A DNA stretch of 64,000 nucleotides from Ditylenchus dipsaci (Eukaryota; Nematoda; Chromadorea; Rhabditida; Anguinidae), in NCBI GenBank assembly GCA_004194705.1, contig SADC01000095.1, positions 310,001 to 374,000 on the forward strand. Reading direction: 5' to 3'. Both the position numbers and the translations under genes were made by a program. Below the pieces are notes generated by a model. The model did not search any database. It was not told the DNA's origin and saw nothing but the letters and a program-made list of their open reading frames with translations. Below are positions 34,812 through 45,643 of the stretch, piece after piece. Numbering within the stretch: position 1 is the stretch's first letter; each line of letters opens with the position of its first letter.

Positions 34812-35690
34812 GTTGCAGTGACGAATCCCCCCCCCCCCCACGGGGACTGATCAGGTGGAGGAGATAACTTCATATTCGTGTTTCTCGATCCCGATTTCAT
34901 GAGAAGCCGCGCGTTTTTTTGATTCTGAGAAAAAAAATTTGAATCACAGGGGGGGCGGATATCATGGCTTTTTTAGTCAAAATTTGAAAAAGTCAAATTG
35001 GCGCCTTTTGAATTTTAAAAGGATTAAAGGCTGTATTGGGAGGGGAAGGGAATAAAACTCTTGATCAAAAAATGCATATAGAGTCTATTTTTGTCACGGC
35101 CCAAGTTGAAAAATACGGTAAGACACTGGAAGAATACAAAAAATAGTTGCAGTGACGAATCCCCCCCCCCCCCCACGGGGACTGATCAGGTGGAGGAGAT
35201 AACCTCATATTCGTGTTTCTCGATCCCGATTTCATGAGAAGCCGCGCGTTTTTTTTGATTCTGAGAAAAAAAATTTGAATCACAGGGGGGGCGGATATCA
35301 TGGCTTTTTAGTCAAAATTTGAAAAATTTAAATTGGCGCCTTTTGAATTTAAAAGGGAATAAGGGCTGTATTGGGAGGGGAAGGGAATAAAACTCTTGAT
35401 CAAAAAATGCATATAGAGTCTATTTTTGTCACGGCCCAAGTTGAAAAATACGGTAAGACACTGGAAGAATACAAAAAATAGTTGCAGTGACGAATCCCCC
35501 CCCCCCACGGGGACTGATCAGGTGGAGGAGATAACCTCATATTCGTGTTTCTCGATCCCGATTTCATGAGAAAGCCGCGCGTTTTTTTGATTCTGAGAAA
35601 AAAAATTTGAATCACAGGGGGGGGGGGGGGGCGGATATCATGGTTTTCAGTCAAGATTTGAAAAATTTAAAATTGGCGCCTTTTGAATTT
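34812..35690. repeat. Tandem repeat with 332-337 bp units
   Basis: The unit start gttgcagtgacgaatccccc occurs at 34812, 35149 and 35481. Each unit has a poly(C) run, a poly(G) run of varying length, tggcgccttttgaatttaaa, a MITE end (ggctgtattgggagggg) and gaagaatacaaaaaatag. The units differ mainly in the length of C, G and A runs. Confidence 0.9.
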
Positions 35691-35694
35691 AAAA

Positions 35695-36150
35695 GGGAAT
35701 AAGGGCTGTATTGGGAGGGGAAGGGAATAAAAGGGGGCCACTTTTATGGCAGAACATTATAAATTTGAATATCTATATTCTTCGACTGCCTCACCATGTT
35801 TTTCAACTGAGCCGTGGCAAAAAAAGACTCTATATGCATTTTATGGTCAAGAGTACTTCTCGGAATCATGTCTAAGGTAAGTGTGTGCGCGCATCTCTAA
35901 CTCTCAAGCCCCTTGCGCCCCTTCGGGGCGCAGGGGGCTTGGGCTTGGAGTTGAGATGCGCACACCCACATACCTTAGACACAAATCACTCGAAAGTGAC
36001 TCTGAATGCATGAAAAAGCATGCATACCAGAGTTTATTTATGCGGTAGGCCCCAGTATTCAAAACTATGTTCAACGTCTTCTTGTTAGTGGGCCCTTGTG
36101 TGATTAGTGCCCCTTTTATTCCTTCCCCTCCCAATACAGCCCTTATTCCC
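35695..36150 (+). mobile_element. Hairpin-module MITE, copy 5
   Basis: This is the most regular copy. It has inverted ends, a long stem from tgtctaagg (35869) to ccttagaca (35981) with apex gcgccccTTCGgggcgc, a TCACT-CGAA-AGTGA hairpin and a stem actctgaatgcatg / catgcataccagagt. Confidence 0.85.
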
Positions 36151-36517
36151 TTTTAAATTCAAAAGGCGCCAATTTAAATTTTTCAAATTTTGACTAAAAA
36201 ACATGATACCCCCCTGTGGATTGAAAAATTTTTTTTTCGAAAAATTAAAAAAAACACGCGGCTTTCTCATGAAATCGGGGTCGAGAAACACGAATATGAT
36301 GTTATCTCCTCCATCCGAGCAGTCCCTGTGGGGGGGGGATTGTGAACTCAAGCTAAGATTACTTAGGAGACGTTTAAACATCAGTTTTCGACGATTATAA
36401 AATGCACCCCCCCCCCAGTGAACAAGTGCCATTTTCAGAACGTAGAACTTATTTTTGTCGCAATTTGAATTGTTGCAATTTGAATTGTCGCAATTTGAAT
36501 TGTCGCAATTCGAATTT

Positions 36518-37302
36518 GGGCTGTACGAACTTTCGTAAGAGCGAACTTTCGTAAGAAACATTTTCGTAAGAAACATTTTCGTAACAGCGAAAATTCGTAA
36601 TAAAGATTTTCGTAAGAGCGAATTTTCGTAAGAAACTTTTTCGTAACAGCGAATTTTCGTAACGAATTTGTTTCGTGAGAGGAAATAATCGGAATTTTTT
36701 TTACATTTAATTTTTCTAATTCAGGATTTCATCTGATTCATCTGTTTTGGCCTTTCTGTTACTGTTTGACACTTCGAACAGTTAATTATATGACTATTAA
36801 CTGTATGAGCACAAAAGTCGGTAAGCATAGGTCATATGACTGAAAATTTTGATAATTAGTTGACCCACAGATTTTTCATCTATTAGGAGACCAGCAGAAT
36901 TACCCAAAAGCATGGTGAAAAACTCCGAGCTAGAATTCATATATTATATACTACACATAGCTGTTTCCCATCAGTGGCATGTATAGTGCAGTAGGTAAGT
37001 TGAAGAGATGAATTTTTTTTTCACCAGTGGTTCGATTCCACCTCTGACTGCTTCATTTTTTTCTTGACTATTTTTGGTCAAAACATCACAGAAGCTATAA
37101 GAAACATCAAAGGAGGATCAAAAAGCAAAAAAAAGCAACTTAACATATCACTAATGTTACTGAAAACCGCGTTACGAAAAAGCTTGTTACGAAAATTCGC
37201 TCTTACGAAAAACTTTCTTACGAAAATTCGCTTTTACGAAAATTCGCTTTTACGAAAATTCGCTCTTACGAAATTGTCTTGTTACGAAAGTTCGTACAGC
37301 CC
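36518..37302. mobile_element. TIR element with TTCGTAAGAGCGAA arrays
   Basis: The ends gggctgtacgaactttcgta and complement are flanked by GAATTT on both sides (36512-36517, 37303-37308). Both ends carry six to eight copies of ttcgtaagagcgaa-type repeats. It is inserted in the right array of the 32250-37343 element. No gene. Confidence 0.8.
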
Positions 37303-37359
37303 GAATTTGTCGCAATTTGAAATGTCGCAATCTGTCGCTGGCCAAAAAATTAGAAAATT

Positions 37360-39240
37360 TAAAAAATTGAAGCCATCTTACAATTTTTAAGAAATAAAAC
37401 TTGGTCAATTATTTCCATCACCTCTTGCTTGCATTTCTCATTAGCAGGATGCTCTAGTCTCAGATCGATGGCCTCTTGTGAATCGATATAATACATTTGA
37501 GCATAACTCGATTTTTCATGTGCTTCTGGATGGGCAGCCAAGTTTCCCGTATGGCAGATTTGACCCTGAATCTTATAACAAAGGGCATTGTACTTTTATA
37601 TTGACTCTCTGCTCTCATGGACCCAAATGCATAAGCACTATTATAACTTCTCATGTGCTCGTGAAAGCATTTGGACTGCTGGCTTTTTTCTTCTACTAAT
37701 AGCAAATACAACTCATGTGGGTAACTTTCAAATGGCCAGGCCAATTTGATGTTTCCAAAATTACAACATTTGTTAAATTTCTTTGGCCCATGTGTCCCTC
37801 TCACAAACTCACCTTCAAAAACAGAGCTTCACAATCTACACTTTTTAGTGCCAAATCTCCTGGATCAAAAAACTCTACATCATCTTCATTTTCTATTAGA
37901 AATTGAATTTTCGAATCGATTTTCTTCTTCGTGGTTTTTATTTTGTGTCTAACGACTGCAGCTGACAATCTCTTCGACCTATCCTCCTCCGTCTCATTAC
38001 TTCTAGACAGTCTGTGTCTCTCCTCGTCAGCTCTTAATCTCATGGACCTTTCCTCCTCCGTCTCATTAGCTCTGGGCAATCTATGTCTCTCGTCATCAGC
38101 TATCAATCTCATGGACCTTTCCTCCTCTGTCTCATTTACTCTTCTCTTTCTCTCGTGGCCTGTTTTATAATTTCTCCTGCTTAATGCTGCCAAGTTCTCT
38201 TGTCTCGATAAGTACTGATAGTTTTCATCGCTATGTTCAAAAATCTTGCTCTCTCAACTTTTATATCTAAATTCTTAATCAAAGTCTCTTGGTCTCGTAG
38301 CAAATAAGACTCAGCGTTTAAAGCGACATAAATTCCACAGTTAACGCTATCTATTTGCTGGTTGATACAAAATCTCGACTCATTGTCACCTGTCTCACTT
38401 TCTACTGGCACAACTTCAATTATAACGTTTTCATGGACATTATCAGTTAACTCCAAAACAGCTCTTTTCAATCATTTTTTGATCCAATTAGGCACAGTCT
38501 CTTCATTGACTCCTAAAGGATCATACTAATAATAATATACAGCTTCATCTCTTTTATAAATTCCGCATGTCCAATGTCCTCCTTTTCCAAAAGGAATATG
38601 GACAGGAATCACCGCAACTTCAACGTTATTTATGTCTCCTTGATACATGTTTCTCGTCCACCTTGTTTCTCTCGTCTCATGTGCAAAAAATGTGGACACA
38701 TTAAAAAATTTTCTCTTGTCTCTAGCCTTATGAGATTCAAAATCGCTGTCCAAATACTATCATCGAGTTGCGCCTCTGCATTGCTCATTAAATTCTGCAA
38801 AACATTAAAGTCTATATATCTCGTAAACTCATTTCTCTCTGCAATAATATCATGTCTGTCACTTGTCAGGTTCTCTAATGAATAAGTACTGATGGTCATA
38901 TAAGGCAAATCACTCCTCACGATCTCATGTCTCACTGCCATTGGATCGGCCAGGGCCGAAACAGAGGGCAAGGTCCCAGTTTTCGTCGGAAAGACGTGTT
39001 TGCCAATTCGTCCTACGACAGAGATAGCCCCAGGCAATCAGTCACTATCCCGAAGTCCTGCGCTCGGTCCAGGCTCGCGAGAACACTCCGCTTCTGAAAA
39101 CAAAACGTGAATAGTTTGTCTTGAATTAAAATTGAACGGTAACACTGACCTCTTCTTTCTTGCAAGCGGAGCCGGTTTTTTTCCCGCTTGGCTTCTTCTT
39201 GCAGCTGCTTTTGACTCTTTTTGCCCATGAAATTTGCTAT
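37360..39240 (-). pseudogene. Helitron-like replicase N-terminal region with Ulp1-type protease
   Basis: Read on the minus strand, 39225-39150 encodes MGKKSQKQLQEEAKREKNRL with a possible GT-AG intron after it. The next part, about 38760-38180, carries a C48/Ulp1 cysteine protease. It shows GHW (His) in FGKGGHWTCGIYKRDEAV, YDPLG (Asp) and QQIDSVNCGIYVALN (Gln and Cys). Then 38193-37801 repeats NETEEERSMRL.ADEERHRL three times, a signature found upstream of Helitron replicases. Finally 37804-37460 reads KKFNKCCNFGNIKLAWP and MRSYNSAYAFGSMRAES, the conserved CC..G and R.YN..-.AF.S features. A frame change near 38750, TAG and TGA stops near 38528 and 38475, and loss of the Rep and helicase parts at 37.36 kb show it is dead. 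Cysteine proteases are reported in some animal Helitrons. Confidence 0.65.
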
Positions 39241-39357
39241 AACAAAAAAATAACTATCAGAAGTCTTACCGGATATGAAACTATCTTTAAACAAAAAATT
39301 TCAAAAATCGTTTCTCGAATTTTCTATTACGACAACAGACTGACATAGTGCAAAAAA

Positions 39358-40735
39358 ACTTTATTGCTAAAAGCACTAATAAAAATAAGTCCTATCTGAG
39401 GACTTCTATAAAAATGCCAATTCAAGTACAGGGGGAATTCGTGGGTGATGGTTCAACGTGTTACTAAAGTAGTTTTCGTAAAATTTTATATCATTTCTGT
39501 AGCACACAATGGGCAGGTGTGCAAGACACGTTTCGTTAAATTGTAAGGAGAGGGGGATTTGCGAAATCCCGTGGAGACCCGTTGGCGCAATAGTTACCAG
39601 TAGAATGACAATAAGACCCGATAATGCCTATTTAAACCCGTTTTGTCTCATACCGAATGAATTGTCGGCCCTAGGGTTTGAAATCATTATTTTCCGGTTC
39701 CTCGGTGAATCTAAATTGCGATTAAAATCTTGAGCTTTCAAATTAAAAGGGTTGAGAGAATTTTTGGAAAAACCAGTTCGGGTGAAACTGTGGTGGACGT
39801 AGTCCGACTCTGTGAGCAACTACCCGTATGGGAGTGACCGCTCTGAAGGTTGTGGCTGAACGCCTTGTGGAAATTCAGACTGTCCTCGATGGAGGTGCAC
39901 CCGTTGTATACTTATATAGACCGGTTGTTAAGGGCCTAGTCCAGACCGTAGATAATATTGGGAAGAAGGTGAAGACCGAGATCACCAGTACCGTATTGAA
40001 TTTGGACCAGTTTGGGTCGTGTACCGAGTCAAGCGTTGGGAACATGGAAGTTCGACCCGAGTCAATCGTTTGCGGTGGTTGTTTTGTTTCAGGTACCGAC
40101 CAGTCTCCGAAGTCCGAGCAAGGCGCCAAGGCGAACAGCTGGATCCCTGCACCCCATGGAGTAGGTCTACCGGCTCAGCAAAAGGAATGGCTCAGCAGCA
40201 CGCTCCCCAAACAAACTGCGCACGGCCTGGAACCGGATGGATGGAAGACTAGCAGTGACGACCCGACTACCCGACTCAAGAAGACAATGTGGGAAGCCAA
40301 GTTCTACCTGGACCAAGCGAAGAAGTTCCTGGCAGAAGGCCGAAAGGAAGTCAAATGGGCCCTAGGCCATATAGAATCCCATTGTGTGTCTTCATGTACT
40401 GTTGGTAGTTGTGGATTGAATAAAGCGTCAACTGTTACGTCCCCCCTCCGGTGCCAAAAGGAATAAATTTCTTACTAAATATATTATTTTCAAGTCTATC
40501 AGGTATTTTCAACTTTTACATTCCAATGTGAAATCTCCAATTATAAATTCCTATATAAAAGCACTTTACAAATAAAAAGTAGTTCTCTTTGAGAACTTAT
40601 CTATAAACGCTAGTTCAAGTACTGGGGAATTTCGTATGAAATGGTTCAAAGCGTTACAAAAATAAGTGAATGTGTGAATCTTATCTGTGTAGCCTGAAAG
40701 AGCTTGTGAGCAAGACACGTTTCGTTTTAATTAAT
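39358..40735 (+). mobile_element. Possible small LTR element with an unknown ORF
   Basis: Two diverged direct repeats of about 185 bp (39358-39545 and 40548-40735) share aagcact, aaataaaaa, ttcaagtac.gggg, atggttcaa.g and gcaagacacgtttcg. Between them, 39580 reads ttggcgcaatag, close to the primer site of the LTR element at 11.3-13.6 kb (ttggcgcag). One ORF lies inside. There is no sharp LTR end or target duplication, so the classification is tentative. Confidence 0.4.
39828..40466 (+). CDS. Unrecognised 212-residue ORF
   Basis: It starts at ATG 39828 (MGVTALKVVAERLVEIQTVL) and ends at 40464-40466. It is the longest plus-strand frame in the window and is richer in GC than its flanks. It has a hydrophilic middle (KSEQGAKANSWIPAPHG) and a lysine-rich stretch near residue 165 (KKTMWEAKFYLDQAKKFL) with a possible amphipathic helix. 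The end has several cysteines (CVSSCTVGSCG). No zinc knuckle, protease, signal peptide or membrane segment was seen and no family is recognised. Flanking direct repeats suggest the structural gene of a small retroelement; a host gene is possible. Confidence 0.45.
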   Translation: MGVTALKVVAERLVEIQTVLDGGAPVVYLYRPVVKGLVQTVDNIGKKVKTEITSTVLNLDQFGSCTESSVGNMEVRPESIVCGGCFVSGTDQSPKSEQGAKANSWIPAPHGVGLPAQQKEWLSSTLPKQTAHGLEPDGWKTSSDDPTTRLKKTMWEAKFYLDQAKKFLAEGRKEVKWALGHIESHCVSSCTVGSCGLNKASTVTSPLRCQKE

Positions 40736-40977
40736 ATGAAGTCAATTAATCTATTTCAGAGGAAGGCCGAATCAAAAAGACCAAAAAATGTCAATACTAA
40801 CATATCTACCAATTCTCATGGAACAAATACTTATTCCGGTGGCATAACTCTGCTGGTATATCTACTCACTTTCCTTACCTGCCTGCTCACTACCTGACAT
40901 AATCACTTACTCTGCTTGCAGAGCTGAAAGCCTACCGTCAAAATTAATAAAAACACAATGCTCGAAAAATGACATGA

Positions 40978-42570
40978 CCCTCAAATAACCCCGCCCCCAA
41001 CCAAGTAACCCCCCCCCCTCAAATAACCCCCTGAAATAACGCTTTTCGATATTTTGACCTGTTTTTCGCCCCTTATTCACCTGGAAGGTAGGTAGGTATC
41101 TACCTGAAGCCCGGTATCAAATTGGTGGATTACCCTTTCACTCTCACTCTGACTCGAACTCTCACTCTCGTGTACTCTCATGTCTCACTTTCGTGTATCT
41201 AACTGGAAAAAATCGCCTCTCAGTTTACTTTCACTTTCAGTGTACCCAATGTGTTTTTTTACCTTCATGTTCAGTGAAAATTTTGCACGAATTGAAATTT
41301 TTTAGTCTAAACCAACCAAACCAAGTGGTCATCCACTTGCTTTGGAGAGAATTTTTTTACTTTTTCAGGTTTGAAAACTAGTCTTCTCGGCTAATTCAGG
41401 CATGCTGAGGATGGTTTGATAATGGTAAAACTCCGTTTTCTCGGGTATTTTTTGAGCATTGGGACATAATTGGTTTTACCAAAACTCGATTTTTTTCAAA
41501 ACTCAAAAAATACCCGAGAAGACGGCGTTTTACCATTATCAAACCATCTTCAGCATACACGAATTAGTCCAGATAAGTGGTTTTGGAGCATGAAGAACGT
41601 AAATTTTTTTCTCATCCAAGTGGACGACAACTTGGTTTGGTTGTAGCCAGGTAGTCGTACACAGGTTGGGAAATTCATGCAGTGTAGTGGTACCGGGTAG
41701 CAATATTTTCATCTTGAAATGAGATTTTTAAATATAAAATGTTTTCTATGATCCAACTTCAGTTATATTAGGTAATCCATGCACCAACAAAACCAAGTGG
41801 TCGTCCATTTGGAGCGTTTTCATCTTCGAAAACCTGTTTTCTGGACTAATTCGGGCACGCTGAAGATGGTTTGATAATAGCTAAGTAAGGTTTGTATGGT
41901 ATTTTTAAGTATTGGGAAATAATCGATTTTACCAAAATCAAAAAATGCTATACAAACGGCATTTAGACACTATTAAACATCTTCAGCATGTCAAAATTAG
42001 TCCAGAAAACAGGTTTTGGAACCCGAAAAAGTAAAAAATTTTACTCTCAGTCTGCATGATAGCTTCAGCGGAGCAATTACATGGAGGAGAATTAGGTAAC
42101 CAAGGATAAGTACTTTTCTAGGGTACCTGGGGATATTTGGGGCGAGAATGGTTCAAGGAAAATATTATTCAATATATATTAACTAAATTAACTAAATTCG
42201 TGTTCAAAAAGAAAAGTACGTTAGTATTGAGGTTTTGGATAATAAATTCGCTGTTTTGGTGTTATCAAACCGTGTTCAGCTCCCGATTCTGGTGAATACC
42301 AATGGTCAGATTTTAGTTTTCCTACAATCGAATATTTTCGGCTACTCCAAGATGATACTTTTTTGGTTGATACCTGCCCTCCAGGTGGGTAAAGGGCGAA
42401 AAACAGGTCAAAATATCGAAATAACATGACTTCTCTTCAAGACAAAATATACCCTGAAAAACATACCCAAATAACCCCCTCAAATAACCCCCTGAAATAA
42501 CCCGGTTATTTGGTGGGGGGTTATTTCAGGGGGGGTTATTTGTGGTGGGGGGGGTTGGTTTATTTGGAGG
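40978..42570. mobile_element. TIR element with CAAATAACCCC arrays and internal foldbacks
   Basis: The left end has four copies of tcaaataacccc / ctgaaataac, the right end six copies in both orientations. Next inside, tattttgacctgtttttcgcc (41051) and its complement (42392) pair. The interior holds a palindrome (41280-41650, arms around ccgttttctcgggtattttt) and a related one (41775-42045). Confidence 0.75.
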
Positions 42571-42704
42571 TATTTACGTCGAAAAATAGCCCGAGTATAA
42601 TGTAATAGAACTTTCCTCTCGAGACAAAAACAATAAACATTTGAATTCAAAATAAGGCGCCAAATTCAAACTTTCTCACAATGACCACCTCCTTAAAACG
42701 TCCA

Positions 42705-43424
42705 GGGGCCTATTCTACTAACATGAAAAGTGAAATTGAAAAGTGAAAAGTGAAACTGAAAAATAAAAGTGAAATCCCATTTTCTGTTCTACTAAGATTT
42801 TGAAAAGTGAAAAATGAAAAGCGGAAAGTGAAATTGAAAAATGAAAAATTTTCATGTAAATTTTCACTTGCTGTTCTACTAAACTGAAATTGAGAAATGT
42901 AAAGTGAAAAGTGAAAATTTTTTCACGAAATTTTGTCGCCTAAGCGACTGGCCGACACTTTTCAAAAATGCGATTTTTTTGCCAATGCTTCCGTTTGGTT
43001 TCCGTAGGAATTGGGCGATGAATCTTTTGAGAAATATTTTTAGGTTGTTATCGTATTGTCCTCGATTCTCGCTGTTATTGTTGCTATGTGTTGATGATAT
43101 AAAGAAAGGTTTCAAATAAGCTGATTTGAGTATCTGTGGCGAAATAAAAAGTGAAAAAAAAATTGAAAATTGAATAATTAATGTCTCATGTAATTAACGC
43201 CACCCCCTCTAATTAACGACACCGCAAAGATAAAAAGTGAAATTGAAAAGTGAAAATGAAAATGAAAAGTTTCGTAGAACAGAAAAGTGGAAAATTTTCA
43301 CTTTTCACTTTACACTTTTCATTTTCACTTAGTAGAACAGAAAATTTTCACTTTTCAATTTTTCATTTTCACTTTACACTTTTCATGTAAATTTTTCACT
43401 TTTCATGTTAGTAGAATAGGCCCC
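42705..43424. mobile_element. TIR element with GAAAAGTGAAA arrays
   Basis: The ends ggggcctattctactaacat and complement enclose dense arrays of gaaaagtgaaa (left) and tttcacttttc (right), with ttctgttctactaa recurring at intervals. The middle (42930-43230) is unique. No gene. Confidence 0.85.
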
Positions 43425-43554
43425 AGATCCCCAAGTTCCGGTCCTCATTTCGAACCGATCTTTTTTTTCAAAAGAAAGTTGAGATTCTGCGCTACGTTTT
43501 AAAGGGGTATGCCACGCTAATAAGAGGTGGTGCCCGGGAATTCAAAAAATTTTT

Positions 43555-43688
43555 TTAGTCGTTGAACTTCTGTACGGATTTTTCAACTTGGTTTCTAACA
43601 AAACTATACCTAATATTAAATTCTAGGCCTTATTTTGTTAGGAAGCAAGCTGAAAAATCCGTACACAAGTTCAATGATCTAGAAGAGA
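43555..43688. repeat. Foldback MITE, about 130 bp
   Basis: The arms cgttgaacttctgtacggat and atccgtacacaagttcaatg surround gtttctaacaaaac / attttgttaggaag. A second copy lies at 57350-57472. It abuts the gypsy remnant and may have truncated it. Confidence 0.75.
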
Positions 43689-45426
43689 TGTGGTCGACTT
43701 CAGCCTGGAAGAAACGGTCAGTGGTCTTTCCAAAGTTTTTTCTCATTCTCGCTCCTTGGTGGTGGATCGCTATGAGTGCCTGCGCCTGGTCAAAGATGAT
43801 GGTGAAGAATTCCGCCACTTCGTCAATCGCTTAAAAGGTCAGCTCCGCTTGTTCAAGTTCAGTGCTTTGAAGGAAGAAGAGTTCAATTGCCTGCTCCTGC
43901 TTTTGGGTCTCAAGTCAAATAGTGATGCAGTGCTCAGAACCAGGATTCTCCAGCGTCTCAATGAAAAGGTGACCAAGTCAAGTTCGATGAAATTGTGGAA
44001 GAAGCTGCCAGCTATCTCTCGACAATTGCCGAAGCGAAGCATCTGGAAAGAAAGAAAGCGCCGTCCTACTTCGGAGTCAATCAGGTGGGTCAGAAGAAAG
44101 CGCTCCAAGTCAGTCCTGCTTCCGGTGTGGGCAAATGCATTGGTCAGATGATTGCTATGCCAGAAGACTAAAGTGCTATCAGTGCAATGAATTGGGTCAC
44201 CTCAAGAGTCAGTGCTCCAGCTTCAAGAAGTTCCGTAAGCCAGAGAAGAATGCTGAAGTCAATGTGGTGGTGGCGCGTCTGTGATGATCAATGCTGTGGG
44301 TTCCGAGAATCAGCTCATCAACAAGGAAGTGGAAGTCAATGGCAAGCCGGTCAAATTCGTATTGGATACGGGCGCTCAGCTGAATATCATCAATGAGGAC
44401 GTTTACAAGTCTATAGGCAGTCCGAAGGTCAAAGAAAGCACAGTGGTGGCCAAGCTCTGTGATGGTTCCTTCTGAGTTCCTTGCGAAGGGGTCGCTTGCA
44501 TGGCAGCAAATGGTAGGCTCAGCAATCAGTCTTTCTTCGTGGCTAAGAAATGTGCGCTCAATCTGCTGGGAATTTCTGCTCTCAAAGCGCTTGGGTTTCT
44601 CAGTGTGCCGCTGCAGAAGTCTTCAGTCAATGCAGTGGTGGCTCCGATCTGTCAAGATGATGCTAATTCCGAAGAATCTGGAACAATGATGATGACGTGG
44701 TCATTGGTGCTCTAGAAGTCAGCGAGGAAGAATTTGGTTGGGAACTAGCCGCAAGCATCAGCAGCCTTCCAATCTCGTTTGATGAGCTCGTCAGTTCGTC
44801 GAAGATGATCCAGTTCTCGGTCAAGTGATGGAGTGCATCTCGAATGGGTGGTCAAAGTCTGCAAAGTCCGGAAAGTGCAGTGAATTCTACACTCGGCGTC
44901 AGCATCTCTCAGTGGTCCATGGCTGTGTGGTGCTTAACAAGCGTGTGGTCGTGCCAGCTGCCAACCGTCATCAAGTGCTGGAGATGCTCCATGAAGGTCA
45001 TCAAGGGTCAGTCGTATGAAAAGGGTGGCAAGGTCTCAATTCTTTTGGCCGAAGATGGAAGAAGATATCGAATGCTCAGTCGCCGTCTGCAGTGAGTGTG
45101 CCAGCAAGCCAAAGCTCCAGTCAAACAGCCTGTCAAGTCGTCTTCGGTTCCAGTCAAGCCGTGGCAAGAAGCGATGGATGTGGAGCTCAATGCATTCAGT
45201 CGTCAGAACCAGTCGTTCCAGTGCAAGAGGCAGTTCAAGAGGAAGCCTTGGTGGATCAGCTCGAAGATGTTCCGCTTGCTCAGCTTTCTCCAGTGTCTAC
45301 TGCTCATTCTCCTTTGATGGTGCAAGTGCCCGTGGTGGAACCAGCGCTTCCTCAAACAGTGCGTCGCTCATCAAGAGTCCCGAAGCAAAGAATGCTGCTG
45401 CAGCCAAGTGGAAAGAAGTGCTATAA
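43689..45426 (+). pseudogene. Gag-protease-integrase fragment
   Basis: A capsid segment shares ETVSGL, HSRSLVVDR and LKEEEFNCLLLLLGLKS with the first element. After a shift near 43970, two zinc knuckles follow (CFRCGQMHWSDDC at about 44117 and CYQCNELGHLKSQC at about 44174). The protease has VLDTGAQLN and, further on, NLLGISALKALG. At 44970-45100 an H-H-C-C integrase finger is spread over two frames (EMLHEGHQG; FFWPKMEEDIE; VAVCSECASKP), as in Ty3/gypsy elements of the K02A2.6 type. The last frame ends TVRRSSRVPK, like the tail of such polyproteins. Stops and shifts are numerous. Confidence 0.75.
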
Positions 45427-45482
45427 GAAAGAGCCTCCTAATGGATAAAATATCTGTCCACCAACCCGTTGTACGGGGAAGG

Positions 45483-45643
45483 TGTTGTATAGTGTGATTT
45501 ATATCACTGTTGTCTCGCAATGATCTGTGATTGTTGTAGTATATAAGGTCTGAACGGTTGTGTTCAGGATCAGTTTGTGTCCGAATAAAGCTATTAAGAA
45601 GTCGTGTGCTCTCGTCCTCTCTAGCTAGTCCGAGGATACAACA
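45483..45643 (+). promoter_or_regulatory. 3' LTR of the second gypsy-type element
   Basis: 161 bp, tgttgtatag ... gaggatacaaca, with a TATA-like tatataagg (45539-45547) and AATAAA (45584-45589). It is preceded by the purine tract acggggaagg (45473-45482). It aligns with the LTR at 11290-11463 over the promoter and poly(A) region but differs elsewhere. Confidence 0.8.

Larger units (their letters stand above)
33519..36405. mobile_element. Nested TIR element of the GTTTAAACG(T/A)CTCCTAAG family
   Basis: The ends gcattttataatcgtcgaaa and complement continue into gtttaaacgtctcctaagtaat on both sides. Inside are ccttgggggaccaagg (33666-33681), inverted blocks with cagtccctgtggggg and gatggaggagataacatc, two hairpin-module MITEs and a tandem repeat. 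It is a composite built by repeated insertion and duplication. Confidence 0.75.
32250..37343. mobile_element. TIR element with TGCGACAATTCAAAT arrays and 8-bp duplication
   Basis: The ends ggccagcgacagattgcgac and exact complement lie at 32250 and 37343, flanked by AAAAAATT on both sides (32242-32249, 37344-37351). The left array repeats aattcaaattgcgac about ten times (32280-32420). The right array survives in two pieces (36455-36515, 37303-37330) because another element is inserted in it. An 8-bp duplication and a MULE N-terminal remnant at 33.3-33.4 kb suggest a MULE. Two nested elements (33519-36405, 36518-37302) make up most of its length. Confidence 0.75.
43689..45643 (+). mobile_element. 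Degenerate gypsy-type element, 5'-truncated, internally deleted
   Basis: It is related to the element at 11.3-13.6 kb but of another subfamily. The 5' LTR and Gag start are missing; it begins in the capsid region at 43689. A 3' LTR closes it. Protease is followed closely by an integrase zinc finger, so reverse transcriptase and RNase H were lost. Confidence 0.8.

Noticed and set aside
36960..37060. B-box-like ggttcgattcc with a possible tRNA gene
   Set aside because: No matching A box or acceptor pairing upstream; a single B-box match is expected by chance.
42460..42570. Possible telomere-like CAAATAACCCC repeats
   Set aside because: They are irregular, in both orientations, and pair with a matching array at 40978, so they are the ends of a TIR element.
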